A stretch of DNA of 64,000 nucleotides from Thermoplasmatales archaeon I-plasma (GTDB taxonomy: Archaea; Thermoplasmatota; Thermoplasmata; Thermoplasmatales; GCA-001856825): positions 310,004-374,003 of the forward strand of contig ATMD01000002.1 of the NCBI GenBank assembly GCA_001856825.1, given 5' to 3'. Numbering within the stretch: position 1 is the stretch's first letter; each line of letters starts with the position of its first letter. Below the pieces are notes generated by a model. It saw nothing but the letters and a program-made list of their open reading frames with translations, did no database searches and had not been told where the DNA came from. Shown here in pieces: positions 1-9,118 of this stretch. The position numbers and the translations under genes were made by a program.

Positions 1-12
1 TTTCACCTCTCG

Positions 13-32
13 TTATGAATATATATTCATAA
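13..32. promoter_or_regulatory. Perfect 20-bp palindrome TTATGAATATATATTCATAA, candidate operator/TATA region for a leftward gene beginning off-window
   Basis: Sequence equals its own reverse complement; tttcacctct at 1-10 reads AGAGGTGAAA (SD-like) on the minus strand. Confidence 0.5.
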
Positions 33-60
33 TAAATACTTAAACATTCCCTACTTACAT

Positions 61-942
61 TCACGTTACTATACTATCAACGAATGATGAAACCTCTCGA
101 ATTGCCTTTGAGGCTGGGGAATCTGGACTATACTCGACCAGAGGCATCCTTCTTGCCATTGACTCTGCGACCGTCCCGTCATAGGGAATCCTTCCGACAA
201 CCTCCAGATCATTTCCCGAGACAAAATCCTTCAGTTCTTTGAATTCCGGATTCAGATTATACTTGTTGACAACAACGTAGGACCTTATCCTAAAATGTTG
301 TGCGAGATAATGGACGCGTTTCAAGTCGCTCAGGCTCGATTTTGTGGGTTCGACAACAAGTAGTGCGTGAGTCGCACCACTCATTGAAGCAATGACCTGA
401 CAGCCTATACCTGCAGCGGAATCGATTATGATGTTCTTTATCAGACCTTCCTTAACCCACTCCCTTGCGATGTTCTTTTCGCTTGTAACAAGCTTGCCGC
501 TGTTAGGCTGCCCAACATCAAGTTCTGAACTCACGAATGGACCATACTTTGTCTTTCCTACTCTTATCCACCCAGATAGGTCATTCTTCTCGATTGATAT
601 GGCTTTACTAGGACAGATTACCTTACATGCGCCGCAACCCTCGCATACGTAGCTCATTATCGAAGGGGCACCATCTTTCTCTTCGATCGCCTCATATGTA
701 CAAACCTCGCTGCAGAGCATGCAGTTTGAGCATTCAGAGTAATTTATTACGGCTACGCTCTTTTCTCTGTATTCTGTCACCTTCTCCCAGCTATTGATAT
801 TAAAGATAATGTGAAGATTTGGGGCCTCTGCATCTCCGTCCACTATTCCTATATCCCTTTTTTGCAGCAATACCGAGATTGAAGACGTGAGAGTACTTTT
901 GCCCACACCACCTTTTCCACTAGCCACAACTATTTCTGCCAT
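61..942 (-). CDS. MinD/Mrp-superfamily P-loop ATPase with inserted 4Fe-4S ferredoxin domain
   Basis: GKGGVGKST Walker A; CSNCMLCSEVC and CEGCGACKVIC cluster motifs. Confidence 0.9.
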   Translation of the reverse strand: MAEIVVASGKGGVGKSTLTSSISVLLQKRDIGIVDGDAEAPNLHIIFNINSWEKVTEYREKSVAVINYSECSNCMLCSEVCTYEAIEEKDGAPSIMSYVCEGCGACKVICPSKAISIEKNDLSGWIRVGKTKYGPFVSSELDVGQPNSGKLVTSEKNIAREWVKEGLIKNIIIDSAAGIGCQVIASMSGATHALLVVEPTKSSLSDLKRVHYLAQHFRIRSYVVVNKYNLNPEFKELKDFVSGNDLEVVGRIPYDGTVAESMARRMPLVEYSPDSPASKAIREVSSFVDSIVT

Positions 943-1784
943 ATCAGATCACATAATTTCTCTGAAATTCTATTGATCTCTTGTGAAGCTAAACTCTGGG
1001 GGTACATATCTACTACTGGTTTTCCTTTGACATAGCTATCAACGATCTCATCACTCATGGGAATTCTCCCAATTATTTCAACATCATCAATCTGCGGAGG
1101 GTCATCAACAAGGTCTGCCCTGTTTACAACCACGTAACTTTTGATACCTTCTTTCTTGAGTAGACTTATTATCATTTTCAGATCGTGGATTCCAAGGGGC
1201 GTCGGTTCCGTCACCACAACTGCAAGTTTGGAACCCGAAAGGGAAGCGGCTACGTGATTTCCTGTTCCAGCTGAAGTATCGAATATCTTCAGGTCCGATT
1301 CCACCTTATCAGACCTCTTCCTCGTTGATAAGACAAGGGGATACGATCTCTCCTCCCCCTCATTGAGAACTCCAGTGACCAAGGTAAGGTTTTCATTGAC
1401 TGCGCTTACGAAAGTGCTACCTATGGTTTTTGTATCATCCTTGATCGCGTCGGCAGGGCATATCAACTGGCAAGTTTTGCATCCCGAGCATAGTGAAGGC
1501 ATCAGGAATGGATAGCCCTCCTTGAACATCACAATTGCACTTTCTGAACAATTTTCCTTACACAGATGGCATTTTGTGCACTTCGAGTAATCAAATTTTG
1601 GTCTGAAAATTATGCTGGCCTCCTCGCCGGCGAGCTCAGTGGACATCAGGATGTGGTCATTTGGGCATTCAACGTCTGCATCTACCAGCACTACCTTCTT
1701 CCGTCTTGCAATGATTGCCGCAATATTAATTGCGATGGTGCTTTTACCCGTTCCTCCCTTGCCACCAGTAACAGAAATCTTCAT
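930..1784 (-). CDS. MinD/Mrp-superfamily P-loop ATPase with inserted 4Fe-4S ferredoxin domain (paralog)
   Basis: GGKGGTGKST; CTKCHLCKENC and CSGCKTCQLIC motifs; overlaps the neighbouring gene. Confidence 0.9.
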   Translation of the reverse strand: MKISVTGGKGGTGKSTIAINIAAIIARRKKVVLVDADVECPNDHILMSTELAGEEASIIFRPKFDYSKCTKCHLCKENCSESAIVMFKEGYPFLMPSLCSGCKTCQLICPADAIKDDTKTIGSTFVSAVNENLTLVTGVLNEGEERSYPLVLSTRKRSDKVESDLKIFDTSAGTGNHVAASLSGSKLAVVVTEPTPLGIHDLKMIISLLKKEGIKSYVVVNRADLVDDPPQIDDVEIIGRIPMSDEIVDSYVKGKPVVDMYPQSLASQEINRISEKLCDLIWQK

Positions 1785-2200
1785 TTAAACGGGTCACCGG
1801 GTCGATTGCCGTAACCTCTGCCCATGCCATGCCCTCTTTCTGGTCCACGACCGGAGCCGGAAGATGGTTGAAGTCTTCCTTGCATATATTCCTCTAATGC
1901 CTTCTGAACAGTAACTCCTGGACACTCCAGGACTTCAAGTTTCGCCATTGAGAGTACCTGAAATGCATTAGGGCCCACGGCCCCTGCAATGACTACGTTA
2001 CATCCCGCATCGGCTACTGCCTGGGCAGCTTGCATTCCCGCCCCGCTTCCTGCAGAAAAACCAGGGTTTTGGATTACCCTGGGGTTCTTTATCTCTCCTC
2101 CTTCAACATCCACAATTGTATAAGAGGGACAACGTCCAAAATTAGAACTCACTAAATCTTGCAGTCCGCCTTGGTTAAAAGTGGCCAAGCATATTCTCAT
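1781..2200 (-). CDS. NifX/NifB-type dinitrogenase iron-molybdenum cofactor domain protein
   Basis: MRICLATFNQGGLQDLVSSNFGRCPSYTIVD and IAGAVGPNAFQVL; Gly-rich tail. Confidence 0.85.
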   Translation of the reverse strand: MRICLATFNQGGLQDLVSSNFGRCPSYTIVDVEGGEIKNPRVIQNPGFSAGSGAGMQAAQAVADAGCNVVIAGAVGPNAFQVLSMAKLEVLECPGVTVQKALEEYMQGRLQPSSGSGRGPERGHGMGRGYGNRPGDPFK

Positions 2201-2380
2201 AATAAGTCACGAATCAAGGTAGTCATGAAAATTATAAAAGTGTTGAGTAAATTTAATTGTTGGCATAATTCTTTAGTGGTCGGTTAAATCGCTTCAACTC
2301 AAATACGCAATTTAGATCATCATCCACGCTACTGCAATCTTGGATGTTGTATCGGAGCGCCGTTCACTACAGTTTCAATT

Positions 2381-2812
2381 CTAATGGGAGCTATTATCTA
2401 AATTGAGCATCTTCCTTGCCTCATCGCTGATCATGTCTGGAGTCCACGGTGGATCCCACACTAGTTCAATGTCACACTTAGAAACTCCATCCATTTCCTC
2501 TACCTTTTTTTGTGCATCGAAAAGTATCCAGTCTGTTAGAGGACAGCTCGGTGCGGTCATAGTCATCTTGATCGTTACAGAATCATCGTCGATTTTCAGA
2601 TCGTATACTAATCCTAAGTCAACTATATCTATTCCAATTTCGGGATCGTTTACAGTTTTGAGTACTTTCACCACGTCTTCCTTTGCAACCATTCCTAGTA
2701 GATATTGATCGGTGGCACATATCTTTTCCGAAGAGTGGTCACATTTGGTTACTTGCACTTGTAATACCAAAGAAGTCTCCTTACAGAAAATAACGTCTCT
2801 TTTGCTCCTCAT
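2381..2812 (-). CDS. MIP18/DUF59-family iron-sulfur assembly protein
   Basis: VLKTVNDPEIGIDIVDLGLVYDLKID, TMTAPSCPLTDWI, WDPPWTPDMIS. Confidence 0.85.
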   Translation of the reverse strand: MRSKRDVIFCKETSLVLQVQVTKCDHSSEKICATDQYLLGMVAKEDVVKVLKTVNDPEIGIDIVDLGLVYDLKIDDDSVTIKMTMTAPSCPLTDWILFDAQKKVEEMDGVSKCDIELVWDPPWTPDMISDEARKMLNLDNSSH

Positions 2813-3107
2813 TTTAATGTCATATTACTTCAGAAACTAATAGTACGAATTAAGGTAGCAAGTGTGTAAGATTATAACGAATCTTTACTGTCTTCTTGTT
2901 GCCTTCCTCAGAGTAGTTCAGATGAGGGGCAGTTATATTACCATTGCTTTCGTCTAAAACATTATAATGTTTCCTAAAATATCCATAAAATACGGTCATT
3001 TTTAGTGTTCGCATCTGTCTCGTGCCTAATTTAATAGCAGAAAGTGGTAATGTAACAAATATCTCCTTAGGTTACTTTATTATTTGAGTTTTCAATATCC
3101 TTGTGAG

Positions 3108-3347
3108 ATGGGAAAAATGGAATCTGTGAAACTTATTGACACAAGGGGGGCAGCGTGTGCATCTATTACTTACCTATCAGAGGCATATAGACACAGTAAA
3201 TATGGCGACATTCTGGACGTTTTGTTTACAGAAAAAGTGATGAAAGAAGACACAAAGGAATGGGCAGCCAAAACCAAAAATGAGATCGTGGAAATGAAAG
3301 AAGATAAGGGAGAGACCACTGCAAGAATTAGGATAAACAAAAGGTAA
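3108..3347 (+). CDS. TusA/SirA-like sulfur-carrier-fold protein (degenerate CPxP motif)
   Basis: LIDTRGAACASITYLSEAYRHSKYGDILDVLF matches the TusA layout; start placed at internal ATG. Confidence 0.6.
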   Translation: MGKMESVKLIDTRGAACASITYLSEAYRHSKYGDILDVLFTEKVMKEDTKEWAAKTKNEIVEMKEDKGETTARIRINKR

Positions 3348-3686
3348 ACCGCCGGTACAAGTTATATAACTCCACGAATGCGTTGGAATTTTAGAAATTT
3401 CTTCGCAGCAATGCAGTTCAGTGATAGGCTGTAACTTAAGTTGAGCAGCGCGTTACACAAGTCATAAAAACCGGTGGTTTCAATTATCAATAATGAAAGA
3501 TTGGTGCATATGCGATCTAATTGGGGCATAACCAGAAAAATAGCTAGTCCATAAGATGTAATTACCTAAATTTAGATTGGTTATGAAAAATTATTGAATG
3601 AAAAAAATGAGACCCAACATGAGGACCGTAGACAATTTAGGCTGGAAAATTTATGTTCGGTCTCTAGGATAGACAGTGGATTCCCT

Positions 3687-3947
3687 TCAGAAGACCTTGC
3701 TGACTTCTGTGATGGTGTGGGTTGTAGGAGGATTCACTTTTCCCAGGAGGTCGGAAAGAGCTGATGCGCTTGGGGCTACCCAGTTGCATATTGCCTTATT
3801 CTTTCCGTTGAGTAGTTGCACTCCCTTTAGTGCGAATCCTTGAGGAAGCGTACCTTTCTTCTCCATCTCAATTATTCCTCCGACCACATTCATCACTTTT
3901 TCGCTGTCTTCTTTCTTCCACTCATGTTCTATTATTAGTTCTGCCAT
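3687..3947 (-). CDS. Small conserved hypothetical protein (DUF3303-like)
   Basis: MAELIIEHEWKKEDSEKVMNVVGG...; start chosen at internal Met to avoid overlap with the divergent gene. Confidence 0.5.
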   Translation of the reverse strand: MAELIIEHEWKKEDSEKVMNVVGGIIEMEKKGTLPQGFALKGVQLLNGKNKAICNWVAPSASALSDLLGKVNPPTTHTITEVSKVF

Positions 3948-4006
3948 TTTTATCAAAAGGTTATCGAAGTAACAGTAATATAGTTGATACCGTTCCTGAC
4001 CGGTAC

Positions 4007-4699
4007 ATGGAAGAAATAGAATTAGAGTTGAAGAACGCAACGCCCTTCACTCTCTTGTCTCAGGAGTTCCCTGATCTGACAATCTTCAGGTGGTGCAGTT
4101 CTGTAGTTGATTATGTAGAGATGTATGGGCCCAAGGAACGTGTTCAGAAGGCAGCGAGGAGCTTGAAAATTACAACGCAGAAAATCCACAGTTACGTAGT
4201 GACCGAAGATTCTTCTGAAAATCATTCATCAACTGCAATATCCTGTAGATGTAATGTTGTCAATTCCACCATAAGGCTTGCCGAATCGATGAATCTTCTC
4301 TGGGAGGCTCCTGCTATATACAAGGATGGAAGGGAGAGGCTTAGACTTATATCATTTTCTGATTCAGAATTGGAAAAATTCTTCAAAAGGGCGTCAGCAA
4401 ATGGAGAGGTTCATATCGTTAGGAAAAAGAAGATTGAACCGGAATCCCTTAGGGACGTTTACCGGATTTCCCTTAAGGAACTGTTAGGTTCTCTTTCACT
4501 CAAACAGGCAAAATATTTGAGGGAAGCAATTGGAAGTGGGATGTTTTCTTCACCAAAGAAAGTCAAGATCGAAGAACTAGCTAAGAAACACGGGCTGACC
4601 AAGTCAACAATGCAGGAACATGTTAACAAGGCAAAGAACAAGTTGATTCAGTCTATTGAGCCTTACCTTACTCTATACATTCATTCCAAGGTAGAATAA
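4007..4699 (+). CDS. Bacterio-opsin-activator-type (HTH_10) transcriptional regulator
   Basis: C-terminal LSLKQAKYLREAIGSGMFSSPKKVKIEELAKKHGLTKSTMQEHVNKAKNKLI; start ATG 4007 in frame with the ORF track. Confidence 0.75.
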   Translation: MEEIELELKNATPFTLLSQEFPDLTIFRWCSSVVDYVEMYGPKERVQKAARSLKITTQKIHSYVVTEDSSENHSSTAISCRCNVVNSTIRLAESMNLLWEAPAIYKDGRERLRLISFSDSELEKFFKRASANGEVHIVRKKKIEPESLRDVYRISLKELLGSLSLKQAKYLREAIGSGMFSSPKKVKIEELAKKHGLTKSTMQEHVNKAKNKLIQSIEPYLTLYIHSKVE

Positions 4700-4997
4700 G
4701 GGAGAAAGTAGAAGTTAAGAAGTAATGTGCATCCTTTTTTAACTCGTGGGCTCCTTGCTATGAGAATCCATTGCTGCTTTTGCAAATCCATTCTAAAATT
4801 GACCATAGCATTTTCTATTCATGATAAAGGGCAAAAATTTCTGTATCCAAGATTTAAGTAACATCCCAAACTCCTTCCTTTTAATTAATCTCCCAATCCT
4901 CTGTCTAGATGTGTTCAGATAACATTTAAAGTCTTATCAGTATCTGTAACCTCAGAGAGATAATATGAAAATCATACATTGAGGGAAAGTTTTCCAC

Positions 4998-5471
4998 TTA
5001 AAGTATTACCCCGAAACCCTTGTACGTTTGCAGCACTGGGAATATGTCATAGAATTCAATGATTTTTATGTCTTTGAAAAGTTCCTGTATGTAAGATTTC
5101 AGTAGTGCAAAGTTTGAGTGATAAACCTCCACATCTAGATCGTATTTGTACAGGTACCTGTTAACCTCATAAACACGATCCTCCTTTAGAAGAGACTTCA
5201 CAAAGCTATCTATCTCGCTCTGGGAGGTGTTAACTAGGAACTTTATCATGATGTCAGCATACACCAGATTCAAATTCTGTAAAATTGGTATTCCCAGTAT
5301 CTTAATTTTTTCAGATTTGATGAGTTTCAATTTCCTAAGTCTCACGCTTGTCTTGCTAAGACCGACTTCTTTGGCGATTTCAGTGTCCGTGATTCGCCCA
5401 TCCATGCTTAGAAGCTCTACAATCCTAAGATCAATCTTATCAAGAGAATCCGCATAAAGATTAATCGACAT
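4998..5471 (-). CDS. Lrp/AsnC-family transcriptional regulator
   Basis: LDKIDLRIVELLSMDGRITDTEIAKEVGLSKTSVRLRKLKL. Confidence 0.85.
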   Translation of the reverse strand: MSINLYADSLDKIDLRIVELLSMDGRITDTEIAKEVGLSKTSVRLRKLKLIKSEKIKILGIPILQNLNLVYADIMIKFLVNTSQSEIDSFVKSLLKEDRVYEVNRYLYKYDLDVEVYHSNFALLKSYIQELFKDIKIIEFYDIFPVLQTYKGFGVIL

Positions 5472-5710
5472 TTTGCTTCAAAAATACGTCATTGCATATA
5501 AAATGATATACAATAAGAAGGACAATTTCTTCATTTTATATATATAGTGGTTTCTCAAGTTTCGAAAAGCATAAATAATGCTGGAAGTTAGAAAGGATTA
5601 AACACTTGTTTCATAGATGTTGAGTTCATTTACTTCTTGTGACAAACGAGAACGGGTGCCTGACCGGCCATTCCTTTTAGTTAGTTCGTTAAAGACCTGC
5701 TGAAACGTAT

Positions 5711-6517
5711 CTATTTCTTGCTTAGCAGTGCAATTTGCTTTTCTTCAAGTTTCCAGCCTAAAGACCCCATAATTTCTTTCATGTGTTCAAGTCTTTCAGT
5801 CTTTGGTATGGGAATGACTTCTTTGTGGCTTAGAAGGAAATTTAGCGAGACCTGAATGGCAGTCTTTCCGCTTCCACTCACAACTTGCCTAAATACAGAA
5901 TCTCTTGAAGCCTCACCTTTGCTAATGGGTGTATAAGCTATAACAGAAAGTCCTTTATCCCTGCAGTAAGGAAGAACGTCATTTTCTATTCCCCTTTCAT
6001 CTAGATTGTATTTTACCTGGTTGCAGACGATCTCCGTGGATGTAGTAGAATGCCTTGCCTCTTCTAACTGGTCAACGGAGAAATTACTAACACCTATAAA
6101 CCTCGACAGCCCGTCTTTCTGGACAGCCTCTATATTCTTCACTTGTTCAATAATACTCATAGTTCTGTGTGGCCAGTGTATCAGGATGAGGTCCACATAA
6201 CTTGTTCCAAGCCTCGTCAATGATCCCTTGGCAGCTTTGATTGTGCTGTCCTTTGACACTATATTTTTTGGCCACACTTTTGTGATTATGAAAAGTTTCT
6301 CCCTCCCAAATCTTTTGATAATTCTGCCTACAAAATCTTCTGTGTTGTAGATTTCTGCAGTATCTATCAGGTCAATGCCTCTCTCTATTGCATACGCAAA
6401 TGCTTCCTCTCCCTTCTTGTAGTCCGTTATTCCATAAGTTCCAAGTCCAATTTCAGATACCTTCTCACCCGTATTTCCAATGAATTTATATTCTATTTTC
6501 GGGAAATCGCTTTCCAT
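5711..6517 (-). CDS. Aldo/keto reductase
   Basis: GLGTYGITDYKKGEEAFAYAIERGIDLIDTAEIY ... IGVSNFSVDQLEEA. Confidence 0.9.
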   Translation of the reverse strand: MESDFPKIEYKFIGNTGEKVSEIGLGTYGITDYKKGEEAFAYAIERGIDLIDTAEIYNTEDFVGRIIKRFGREKLFIITKVWPKNIVSKDSTIKAAKGSLTRLGTSYVDLILIHWPHRTMSIIEQVKNIEAVQKDGLSRFIGVSNFSVDQLEEARHSTTSTEIVCNQVKYNLDERGIENDVLPYCRDKGLSVIAYTPISKGEASRDSVFRQVVSGSGKTAIQVSLNFLLSHKEVIPIPKTERLEHMKEIMGSLGWKLEEKQIALLSKK

Positions 6518-6650
6518 AATAATTACATTGTAACTTCAATTAATTAGTTTGGTTTGGTCAAGAGCAACAATTCTTAATGAATGAGAAGAGATGCCAGATT
6601 GCGTGATTTTTCCAAAGATATTGGATGAAGCTTAACTATAATGCTAAAAT

Positions 6651-7220
6651 ATGCTTTTTATGAAAGATGAAGGAAATATAGTAATTGCCGGTTTTGGAGG
6701 AAGTCTTAGAAAAGGCTCATTCAGCAGGAAAGTAATGGAGAGAGCTGCGACCTTGATGCCCGTGGGCTCAAAGTTGGTCATGGCAGACATTTCGAAAATT
6801 CCAGTATTCAATGCAGACTTCGCAAAGGAACCTGATGAGTCTGTGGTAAAGTTCAAGAAATTGATTGAGGAATCAGATGGCTTTCTCATAGTCACACCAG
6901 AATACAATTATTCTGTCCCTGGATTTTTGAAGAATGCAATAGACTGGGCATCTGTACCAAACAACGTCTTTGCAAAGAAAATTGGGGCCATCATGAGTTC
7001 ATCCACCGGAATGATGGGTGGTTCTAGAGCGCAGTACCACCTAAGACAATCATTTGTCTTCCTTGATTCAAGAATCATAAACAGGCCTGAGGTTATCATA
7101 AATTCTGTGGATAAAAAGATCAATGAGAAGGGAGAATTTCAGGACGAGAATTCTGAGAAGTTTATGATCGACCTATTGAAGAACCTCGTTAGCGAAGTAA
7201 GGGAACAAAGGACACGCTAG
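6651..7220 (+). CDS. NADPH-dependent FMN reductase
   Basis: GFGGSLRKGSFSRKV ... FLIVTPEYNYSVPGFLKNAIDWAS. Confidence 0.9.
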   Translation: MLFMKDEGNIVIAGFGGSLRKGSFSRKVMERAATLMPVGSKLVMADISKIPVFNADFAKEPDESVVKFKKLIEESDGFLIVTPEYNYSVPGFLKNAIDWASVPNNVFAKKIGAIMSSSTGMMGGSRAQYHLRQSFVFLDSRIINRPEVIINSVDKKINEKGEFQDENSEKFMIDLLKNLVSEVREQRTR

Positions 7221-7237
7221 GTCAAAGTAAAAAACAG

Positions 7238-8590
7238 CTATGGTAAGGGAATAGAGGGGAAATAATACATTATCGCAAGAAAGACTGCCAAGAATGCAAC
7301 TGAGAAGTAGATGTGGAGGGACGTGAAACTGGCAGTGAGCATATCAAGCAGATTCCTCTTCATATTCTTTCCGTTTCTAGCAATCCTGGTCAACCTCACT
7401 GCCCATGGGATAGTCAGAAGAGCGCCTAGAATGGGGAACAATCTAGGCTCGATAAGAACGGCTGATATAAAAAGAGGGTAAGAAGCCCATATAAGGAATA
7501 CGTAATAGATCAGTGATCCTTTATCCCCTAGATATAATGCGACGGTCTTGACCCCGGCTTCCTTATCGTCCTTCATGTCCCTCCAGTTATTGCCGTGTAG
7601 GATTGCAACTATTATCATACCTAGTGAGAAGGAAATGAGTAGCTGGGGGATGCCAACGTGACCGCCCTGCAGCACTAGAGAACCCAGGAAGATGCCTGGG
7701 CCGAAAGCGAGGAAAACAGCAAGATCGCCTAGCGCAATTCTCTTCCACCCAAACTTTGGCAGGCCGTAAATGACACCGGCTAACAATCCTATTATGACAT
7801 AAGGTATAATGACTGGTCTTAAAATTATGAGATAGATGCCAAGCGCTAGACCTACCACAAACACAAGCGTGGTGAAGAAGAGGAATTTACTGGTTGGTAT
7901 GAGCCTGTCTATCAGGACCCTGGCACCTGCCGATCCCATTCCTTCAGGTTTGTCTGTTTTCAATGTAAAATCGAAGTAATCGCTGTATGCATTGAAAGCT
8001 CCATGTACCAGAATCAAAGATATGGCGGACAGCAACAGTAGGTACAAATTAGTTCTAGCTGAAAAACTGACCTGGAAAGCAATCAGAGCTCCAAAAATCA
8101 GCGATGTAACGCTCTGCTGAAAAGACCACGGACGGAGAGCCCTCCAGTAGCGAAACGTCTTCTTCTCCGTCATCTCCTCCGGGCGGAACTTATTGTCTGT
8201 CTTCCTTGGTTGAGCACGGAAATCGCTGAACCTCACGTTATCTGGCTCAAGTTTGGCTATCAATACGTGACCAGATTTGACAAAGAGGGTATCCTCCGGA
8301 ACCTTATACAACAATGTTCCCCTCTCCTTGTGGAACTCCTTCGGCTCTCCCAGTATTGTAACCTTTCCGACCCCCTGGATGAACAGATCTGGTGTATCAA
8401 AATCAATTGTAAATACTACCGAATTGTTCTTTAGGATATTCCTAAGTGTTAGACTTCCCTTTTCAACGAGGAAAATGAGGCCGCCTTCAAGTGCATAGAA
8501 TACCTTCGCAGACCAGAGGCTTTCCCCTGTGGTAGAAATGACCATGGTTCTGCCTTTCCTAAGCAGGCTTAGAACCTCGTTTTCCATCAA
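7238..8590 (-). CDS. Fusion: N-terminal FMN-binding split-barrel domain + C-terminal UbiA prenyltransferase
   Basis: N-term LLRKGRTMVISTTGESLWSAKVFYALEGGLIFLVEKGSLTLRNILKNNSVVFTID; C-term RALRPWSFQQSVTSLIFGALI...NAYSDYFDF..GNNWRDMKDDKEAG. Confidence 0.8.
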   Translation of the reverse strand: MMENEVLSLLRKGRTMVISTTGESLWSAKVFYALEGGLIFLVEKGSLTLRNILKNNSVVFTIDFDTPDLFIQGVGKVTILGEPKEFHKERGTLLYKVPEDTLFVKSGHVLIAKLEPDNVRFSDFRAQPRKTDNKFRPEEMTEKKTFRYWRALRPWSFQQSVTSLIFGALIAFQVSFSARTNLYLLLLSAISLILVHGAFNAYSDYFDFTLKTDKPEGMGSAGARVLIDRLIPTSKFLFFTTLVFVVGLALGIYLIILRPVIIPYVIIGLLAGVIYGLPKFGWKRIALGDLAVFLAFGPGIFLGSLVLQGGHVGIPQLLISFSLGMIIVAILHGNNWRDMKDDKEAGVKTVALYLGDKGSLIYYVFLIWASYPLFISAVLIEPRLFPILGALLTIPWAVRLTRIARNGKNMKRNLLDMLTASFTSLHIYFSVAFLAVFLAIMYYFPSIPLP

Positions 8591-8666
8591 TCCAATGAGG
8601 TCTAATTCGTATAAATAGGTTAACGCTTTACTTGTCCTCTTTCAGGATTTAGAGGGATTGATAGTT

Positions 8667-9020
8667 CTACTTTAATTCTTCCCTGAAAATCCTGTCGTAA
8701 ATGTTCTCCTCCCCTTCTTTCTGCGTGCTTAGTATGTTCTTTATCTTCATTTCGTTGATGTGCCAGTAATGGATCCTCCAAGTTTTTCCTTTCATAAGTG
8801 TGATATCCTCGCTACTGGTGGACAGGATTCCCGTTTCTTCGAGAGTGTAGAAAACATCCCGGTCTTGCTGTGAAAGTATGTTATCGACTAAGGTATCCTC
8901 AAACCCGAAGAAGCTGAGTACGTAATCCGCAAGTTCCTCTATTTCCTTCTGATTCATTCCGGACGGTTTGAATATAACGTTTAGGGCAGTAACTAGCTCC
9001 TCCCTTTTGATCACCGTCAT
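8667..9020 (-). CDS. Conserved archaeal hypothetical protein (DUF6015-like)
   Basis: MTVIKREELVTALNVIFKPSGMNQKEIEELADYVLSFFGFED... Confidence 0.5.
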   Translation of the reverse strand: MTVIKREELVTALNVIFKPSGMNQKEIEELADYVLSFFGFEDTLVDNILSQQDRDVFYTLEETGILSTSSEDITLMKGKTWRIHYWHINEMKIKNILSTQKEGEENIYDRIFREELK

Positions 9021-9118
9021 CTCGATTTCATGGTTTAAATGGACAACATATTTATAATTTCGTTAAACGGGTTTATACACTTTTACCCTAATCCGAAGTA
9101 GATTCTACAGAAACTGCC

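Noticed and set aside
428-652. Many opposite-strand ORFs in the track (e.g. 428-652, 15093-15377, 15501-15914, 31314-31739)
   Set aside because: They lie entirely antisense to well-supported conserved genes and show no recognisable protein features.
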